From positions 1 to 13,254 of the forward strand of contig MU617437.1 of the NCBI GenBank assembly GCA_025201705.1: DNA of 13,254 nucleotides, written 5' to 3'. Made by a program: the position numbers and the translations under genes. This document shows, one piece after another, positions 8,775 to 13,254 of the stretch. Within the stretch, counting starts at the first letter, position 1; every line of letters starts with the position of its first letter. The stretch comes from Dissophora ornata. Taxonomy: Eukaryota > Mortierellomycota > Mortierellomycetes > Mortierellales > Mortierellaceae. Under the pieces are notes generated by a model. The model worked only from the letters and a program-made list of their open reading frames with translations. It did not search any database and had not been told where the DNA came from.

Positions 8775-9852
8775 ATGAGTGCACATACTCCTACACCCCT
8801 GAGGTCTTGGGAATTTTGTTTGACCGTGCCAACATCCCTTGAAAGAGCGCCACTTGGTAAAAAGGAAAACCACCACTTTGTTGGGCACTCTAGAATGAAA
8901 TGTAAAGACGCTGTAGAAAATTCGTCTTAGAATACCCCTCATACTCACTCTACCTGTTTCTTTATGAATTCCAAAGGCGGTTATGTCCCTGAACGGGAGC
9001 ATTTTGTCGGTCTTCGAGCAACCGGGTCTTGTCGATGACTTACTCAAGATATCTCTGCCCATCCTTGCCAACGACATGTGCAATCCTGACATGAAGCATA
9101 TCGCCCTTGTTAATATCGAAAGTTTGAAAGGACTGTAATGATTATCGTGCTTTAGTCAGGCGTTGTTGTGGGAAAGAAGGGCATGCGGCACATGAATATC
9201 TAGGCGCTAAAATGCTTCCACTTGTGTTCACCCGGATGTTTGCTCTCAACCATCAAAAAAAGGCAGGTTACGACTACATCGTATTTGCCAGACCACCGCT
9301 CTACGACTTATTCTTAACCAAGATTCTAGAGAGCATATTGTTGTTCAACAAACCTCCCTCGAGAATGAGAACAAAGTGACAATCGAATGTCAGGATTGAA
9401 CCAGCCATACAGGCGACATCCTCGTAGGTGCTGATGGTGCTTACAGTCGCATCCGCCAGGGTCTCTACAAACGCGTACCGGAAAAATGGCTGCTGCCTGC
9501 CGTTGATACACGGGACCTCAGCCAGGGGATATATAGCCACGGTGGGAACGGCACAAACTGGCAAGCGGCACCAAAGGTATCCTTGGTTTACAAAACACAT
9601 CAGTTGTCCTCTTTTCTCTCTCCATCCTAGACATGGGTGGATCGCTTTATTTGCCATGTGGTATTCAATTACCTGTTCAATTCGTTTCAAACCAAGAGCG
9701 CCGCCAAGGAACTCGCTTACCGCCCTCAGGTCACGTTCCTCCCGCTGATTGCCAATAGAGGCCAGGGCTCTGTTCTTTTGTAAAATCCCTCCAACAGATA
9801 CCAACGCGAACAAGCACAGCTCAAGGTTGCAGGTGGTGCTGCCACTGCATGA
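8775..9852 (+). pseudogene. Decayed FAD-dependent monooxygenase paralogue
   Basis: The order of pieces follows the intact gene at 6615. Exon 1 (ATG 8775 to about 8856) has MSAHTPTP then jumps to LGILFDRANIP, so the GxGxxG segment is deleted, and a further loss of about 11 nt after IP breaks the frame before the donor. Exon 2 (8977-9134) is open and aligns well (AVMSLNGSI, VFEQPGL), but both its acceptor and that of exon 3 are out of phase. Exon 3 (about 9267-9576) has GYDYIVF, a frameshift near 9325-9334, TGA at 9397, then an intact GADGAYSRIRQ (9427-9459). After about 9510 the substrate region and the whole GD/AAH part are missing. The last exon (9631-9852, after an intron at 9577-9630) has AYRPQVTFLPLI, TAA at 9781, then NRYQREQAQLK up to TGA 9850. 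With two FAD motifs gone it cannot encode a working enzyme. Confidence 0.85.
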
Positions 9853-9867
9853 CTAGCTTCTAATAGT

Positions 9868-9873
9868 AATAAA
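9868..9873 (+). terminator. Relic polyadenylation signal AATAAA after the decayed paralogue
   Basis: AATAAA stands 16 nt after the original stop codon (TGA 9850-9852) of the pseudogene, marking its former 3' end. Confidence 0.45.
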
Positions 9874-10442
9874 ACCAAATGCTAGTGAAGAGAAGGATAA
9901 TAATTGATAAGTAGAGACCAAAGGGTTCGTCTTAAACAGCCATTATAGCTTCGACAGCCTCCTGCTTCCATGGAGGGAATTCTGTGGAAGAATATGTGTT
10001 TGTTGTCTCATGGGGAGCCCATGGCAGAAAAGAAGCAGGAATGGCACCCCATGCAAAAGTAAATAAACAAAAAATAACTGTCGCTTTTGCATTCTAAATG
10101 GCTGCAGGAATATTTGCGCGATGTGCGCCACGTGCGCTACGTGCTAAAACAGTGATGCATTACACAGCAAAATATGACAGGAGGTCATGCTTGCACCGAT
10201 AAACGCGCTACGCGTGATGTACACGGACATTCCTAGTCCTACAGGAATGGTTCCTTCAGCTTTCAGCCAACGGGAATGGGGACCTCGTATGTGTAACTGC
10301 GATTCACCCACATGGACAAAGATGGGACATGCTAGGTGTAACAAGCACCTGAATGTTTTGATAGCACATTTTGATCTCATTCATTCTCGTATTCGCTCTT
10401 TCATCCGTCAGTCTCCTCATCCACCCTACCTTTTTTCCGACT
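9874..10442. other. Intergenic region between monooxygenase remnants
   Basis: No gene is seen; short open frames on both strands lack motifs. A palindromic E-box core CACGTG occurs at 10129-10134. The 60 nt before 10443 are pyrimidine-rich, like the leader of the intact monooxygenase. Nothing here matches the middle or end of a monooxygenase. Confidence 0.5.
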
Positions 10443-10621
10443 ATGGCCAATTCCAGGAACAGCGTGTCTCCAGCAAATGAAACTGCAGGAACGCAGATGC
10501 CCCTGCATGTTCCCGTCGTAGGTGCTGGGTTGGCACGTCATTTCCTCTCCATCATACTGGAGAAGGTTCATATTCCCTATGATGTCTATGAGCGCGTAAA
10601 GGAAGTGAGGGCTCTCGGGTA
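10443..10621 (+). pseudogene. Isolated first exon of a third FAD monooxygenase paralogue
   Basis: From ATG 10443 a 59-codon frame carries a polar leader of about 25 residues, then VPVVGAGLARHF, then IPYDVYERVKEVRALG. The fold matches exon 1 of the gene at 6615: dinucleotide-binding strand, helix and the acidic residue (E in YER). The exon ends at GG followed by GTAATT, the same point where the intact gene has its first donor. The last glycine of GxGxxG is replaced by arginine (GAGLAR), which would impair FAD binding. In the next 540 nt no second exon (SLN...VFEQ) or any other part of the enzyme can be found on either strand. A stop immediately follows if the donor is not used. It is most likely a relic of a truncated duplication. 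Confidence 0.75.
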
Positions 10622-10622
10622 A

Positions 10623-11162
10623 TTGTATTGAATAAATGTAGTCCAGTTTTGTCACACCATAGTTGAAGAGTCTCAACGCTAGTGTGCTTCCTGTGACTGA
10701 GTAGCTGGCGATTCTCAAGGAGATGTCGTTTCCTGTATAGTTCCTCCATCTCTACGATATATATATGAAAAAGATTAGAAACACAGGTGCCAAGATAGGT
10801 AGTAATAATACGATATCAAACTTCCAAACAGTGCTGATTGTTGCTATCGCAGTTACTGCCAAGCGCTGGTCAGAGTGTGGCTAAATCATTATAGGATGAA
10901 CGGTTCTCGCCAACTGTCACTATAAAGTCAAATCACACTCTGTGCAAATAAAGAATGTGCCGACGGGCTGATGCCCTCAGACGCCATCTAAGCGACGCGG
11001 ATAAGAGCAGAAGATGGCTACGAATAACGCTGCTGCCACTCCTTAAAACTGCACATAAAACTAAATGTCGGTTTTGCTTCTTTATTGCTACAAGACATTC
11101 TGTCTTAATAAAGTCCTTCTCAGAATATTGAATACATATACACCATTACTCTCTCCTCGTTT
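10623..11162. other. Intergenic region, convergent 3' ends
   Basis: This lies between the orphan exon and the FTR1 stop. It should include the FTR1 3' untranslated region on the minus strand. Plus-strand AATAAA-type sequences occur near 10944 and 11107 and could be relics of the lost plus-strand gene. A short alternating TATATATA lies near 10757-10765. No coding motif was found. Confidence 0.5.
11081..11086 (-). terminator. Polyadenylation signal AATAAA of FTR1 (minus strand)
   Basis: TTTATT on the plus strand is AATAAA on the minus strand, 77 nt beyond the FTR1 stop codon at 11165-11163. Confidence 0.5.
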
Positions 11163-12465
11163 TTAAGCAACTGAAATCTCATTGTCTACAGAGCCATGTC
11201 CTCCGGAAGTCGCTCCTACTCCAGCACCGCGGTTGCGACTACCGCCAACACCATTGCCATCCCGCGCAGCAGCCTTGGCTAGCAACGGTCTTTGCTCTGC
11301 CGCGAGAACTTTCTCTCTCTTGTTATTCAATCGAATCAGCCAGGAAGAAACCAACCCCCAATACAGGATATACGAACCCACGGTCCAGTATGAAGCAACG
11401 TTGCTCCAACCAACCAGCGCATTGGCAACACCCCACCAACCCGAATCAGGCTGCTTGGGATCGCAGCATTTGAGTGCCCAGAGATTGACTCTTGGATCAT
11501 ATGTTCCTGCATCATCCGACATTGCGCCCGTGGCTCTGTTCCACGCGTCGGCCTCGAATGCTGCGACTCCTTTCGCGACCAACCCCGCAGCAATCAGCAT
11601 CAATAGACAAGTTGAACCCACGAAGAATGGATGCAACTTCATTCTGTTACCACCTCGATAGATCGCAAATCCCACCAACCAACCCAACGCGACTCCTGTC
11701 AGAACTGCCAGTGGGATCGCTCGAGGTTCTTCTGTGAAAGTGACACCGCCAATGAACACCACGGCCTCGAGACCTTCCCTCAAGACGGTGATGAGTGGGA
11801 GGATGAAGAGGGCGTATTTTCGGGATCGGTTATGAAGTCCTCGGGTGTTTTCGTCATTCATGGCTTTGGAGAGCTTGAGTTTCCACTTTTCTTGCATCTG
11901 GTTGGTGCGGAGCATAGCGATCCCCATGACGGTGATCATCGCCACAGCCACGAAGGAGAAGCAGCCGACCCAGATGCCCTCGCTCGCAGCCCACAGGTTC
12001 GTTGCGTACAAGTTCCTACAAAATCGAAAAGCCAGGCGGGTGTTTTGTTAATATTCAGAGCCTCTGAGAAGGGCTGTACGTTTGGAAGTCAAGTGATCAG
12101 AGAAGACGAGGGGCACTATTTTTACCAGACGATGATGAACCCAGCGCCCATCGCAAGTGATATCAGCAGTCCCAAGAAAGTGCCCGCCCACACCTTTTGC
12201 GGAAAGAGGCGGGAGAGTCATAAGACGACGTCAGCTTCCAAACCTCTTTCGATTCAAACAGTTTCGAGCAGGGGAGAGAGAGAGAAGAGGGAGAGCATAA
12301 ACGTATGCAACATACCTGTCGGGCTAGCCGTTTGCGCATGGCCTGATTATCATCCAAGATCTGGCTCAAGAACGAGAGTAGCACCGAGACGATGATCGCC
12401 GCCTCGGTCGTCTCTCGAAAGATGATAAAGAAAATTGGGATCGAAAAGTATTCTTCTGCCCCCAT
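11163..12465 (-). CDS. FTR1: High-affinity iron permease FTR1, three exons
   Basis: Exons on the minus strand: 12465-12316, 12193-12126, 12015-11163; 1071 nt, 356 residues. Joins are GT-AG and keep frame (ARQ/VWAG, then IIVW/NLYATN). FTR1 is the plasma-membrane permease that takes Fe3+ passed on by a multicopper ferroxidase. Both iron-binding motifs are present: RETTE at 17-21 in the first membrane segment and REGLE at 152-156 in the fourth. Seven hydrophobic segments lie near 8-34, 50-73, 86-107, 140-165, 172-192, 203-225 and 270-300, as the family requires. The loop with WALKCCDPK (252-260) followed by WWGVANALVGW is typical of fungal members. The C-terminal tail is cytosolic-like, Gly/Arg/Ala-rich. 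The ATG at 12465 gives the standard short N terminus. Three iron-GATA sites lie upstream. A vacuolar FTH1-type paralogue cannot be excluded. Confidence 0.9.
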
Positions 12466-12735
12466 GGTTGGTTATATTGACCTGTCGTTGTTGTATGTGT
12501 TTTGCAAGACTTGTTGTGTTTGTCTTTTCTGTCCTTGGCTCTCGTGCACCCTCTTGCTGAGAGTCGTCGGTTCGTGATTCAGGAATCGAGATGGAAAAAA
12601 AAAAATACGTGAATCTCGTTTTGGTGAATGAAGGAATGGGGAGAAGGAGTGAGAGAAACCGCTGAATATGGTTGAGAGAACTGTTTTGGCGTGGGGATGT
12701 GGGAACGACAGGAGGGTGAGAATAACGAGGAAGGT

Positions 12736-12744
12736 TTATCAGAT
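12736..12744 (-). promoter_or_regulatory. Iron-responsive GATA factor site ATCTGATAA (site 1)
   Basis: The minus strand reads ATCTGATAA, a perfect match to ATCWGATAA, the site bound by fungal iron repressors (Urbs1, SreA, Fep1, Sre1 family). It lies 271 nt upstream of the FTR1 start and in the same orientation as the gene. Confidence 0.7.
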
Positions 12745-12778
12745 GGGGAGTACAGCACAAGCGCAGCCAACCAGGAGG

Positions 12779-12787
12779 ATCTGATAA
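12779..12787 (+). promoter_or_regulatory. Iron-responsive GATA factor site ATCTGATAA (site 2)
   Basis: A second perfect ATCTGATAA, on the plus strand, begins 43 nt from the start of site 1 and lies 314 nt upstream of the FTR1 ATG. Confidence 0.7.
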
Positions 12788-12809
12788 CGCCCATGCAGCG
12801 AAGCGTGGC

Positions 12810-12818
12810 TTATCTGAT
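12810..12818 (-). promoter_or_regulatory. Iron-responsive GATA factor site ATCAGATAA (site 3)
   Basis: The minus strand reads ATCAGATAA, a third perfect match (W = A). It starts 31 nt from site 2. Paired or tripled sites are expected for high-affinity binding by two-zinc-finger iron GATA factors. Confidence 0.7.
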
Positions 12819-13254
12819 GGGCAACCACAGGCCATTCTTTTCTCGCACACTCTCTATTGCCGCCTTTTTTCTTTTTTGCCTTTTTAATTCTCGCCTCTTC
12901 TTTCTTCTTGGAAGAATTACCCGACGTATATCAAGGGCGCCTTGACCTAAAAACGGAGACATCTGTGGGCATAATCATCTGCTCGCCCCGCAGCGTCCTT
13001 TCTGGTTATCGAGTGGATACGTACATCATCCTCTCATTCCTATCCACTGCGGAGTGAAATCATCTTTAACGCGTTTTATTATGGACAATATGCTTGTTCT
13101 GACTTTTGTGCAAAACAGGGATGAAAAAACTAATAAAAAAGATGAATCGAGTACAAAACAGCGGAAGAAAAAAAAACCATGAACAATTATCAACGATCAA
13201 AAAGGAAATAATAACAAAAAAAAAAACACAAAAACAAGAATGCTGCCCGGCCTG
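12819..13254. other. Region upstream of FTR1 up to the window edge
   Basis: No gene is recognised. A TATA-like GTATATCAAGG lies near 12928 on the plus strand. The last 180 nt are A-rich on the plus strand, and a 33-codon frame from ATG 13081 is Lys-rich low-complexity sequence without any motif. In many fungi a multicopper ferroxidase gene (FET3) is divergent from FTR1, but no part of one (signal peptide, HWHG-type copper motif) is visible here; it could start beyond the edge. Confidence 0.45.

Noticed and set aside
9301..9813. A 170-codon minus-strand open frame
   Set aside because: It is the antisense of the decayed monooxygenase, whose plus strand has GADGAYSRIRQ and YRPQ motifs in family order.
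10129..10134. CACGTG palindrome as a regulatory site
   Set aside because: A six-base palindrome is too common, and the only gene start nearby is the orphan exon; not counted as a feature on its own.
10983..11018. Inverted repeat GCCATCT / AGATGGC
   Set aside because: Seven-base arms with a 22-nt loop are expected by chance, and no T-run or conserved context makes it a terminator or RNA gene.
11631..12395. A 254-codon plus-strand open frame across FTR1
   Set aside because: It is antisense to the FTR1 exons and introns and has no recognisable domain; the minus strand has the full permease with both iron motifs.
12350..12850. A minus-strand frame of 166 codons upstream of and overlapping the FTR1 start
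   Set aside because: It runs through the promoter and GATA sites in a frame different from FTR1, with low-complexity Ser/Pro/Phe content.
13081..13182. 33-codon frame MDNMLVLTF... as the start of a divergent gene
   Set aside because: Lys-rich low-complexity sequence in an A-rich stretch with no signal peptide or motif and an early stop.
1..13254. CRISPR array, tRNA or rRNA genes
   Set aside because: No regularly spaced direct repeats, cloverleaf or ribosomal segments were seen by eye; a tRNA scan and covariance search would settle it.

Overview
The window reads as nuclear DNA of a fungus. Genes are split by many short GT-AG introns (about 50-120 nt), polyadenylation-type AATAAA signals follow the stops, and the proteins are eukaryotic: a WAPL cohesin-release factor, an FTR1 iron permease, group-A FAD monooxygenases, and the tail of a Fanzor/TnpB-like nuclease. 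Expanded FAD monooxygenases plus Fanzor-type elements suggest an early-diverging lineage such as Mortierellomycota. That placement is inference from gene content; no marker sequence proves it.

Layout, left to right. (1) 3-302 +: C-terminal end of a TnpB/Fanzor-like protein (zinc ribbon plus last RuvC motif), cut by the window edge. (2) 1040-3932 +: a nine-exon WAPL gene, 733 residues, with a PDS5-binding-type TYGR motif at the N terminus. (3) 4234-5804 +: coding-like fragments broken by stops and frame changes, probably a decayed gene of unknown family. (4) 5805-6614: repeat-rich DNA with an 88-nt pure purine run and a 9-nt tandem repeat. (5) 6615-8528 +: an intact six-exon FAD-dependent monooxygenase, 485 residues. 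(6) 8775-9852 +: a decayed paralogue with deletions, frameshifts and stops. (7) 10443-10621 +: a lone first exon of a third paralogue. (8) 12465-11163 -: a three-exon FTR1 iron permease, 356 residues, preceded by three perfect copies of the fungal iron-GATA-factor site ATCWGATAA. (9) 12819-13254: no gene recognised.

The genes do not form one pathway. WAPL is chromosomal housekeeping. The three monooxygenase loci look like a tandem family in birth-and-death evolution: one working, one broken, one reduced to an exon. FTR1 is a high-affinity iron uptake gene whose promoter points to repression by a Fep1/SreA/Urbs1-type GATA factor when iron is plentiful. No multicopper ferroxidase (FET3) partner is visible inside the window. 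All splice models were made by hand from reading-frame continuity and splice consensus; every intact model closes in frame.
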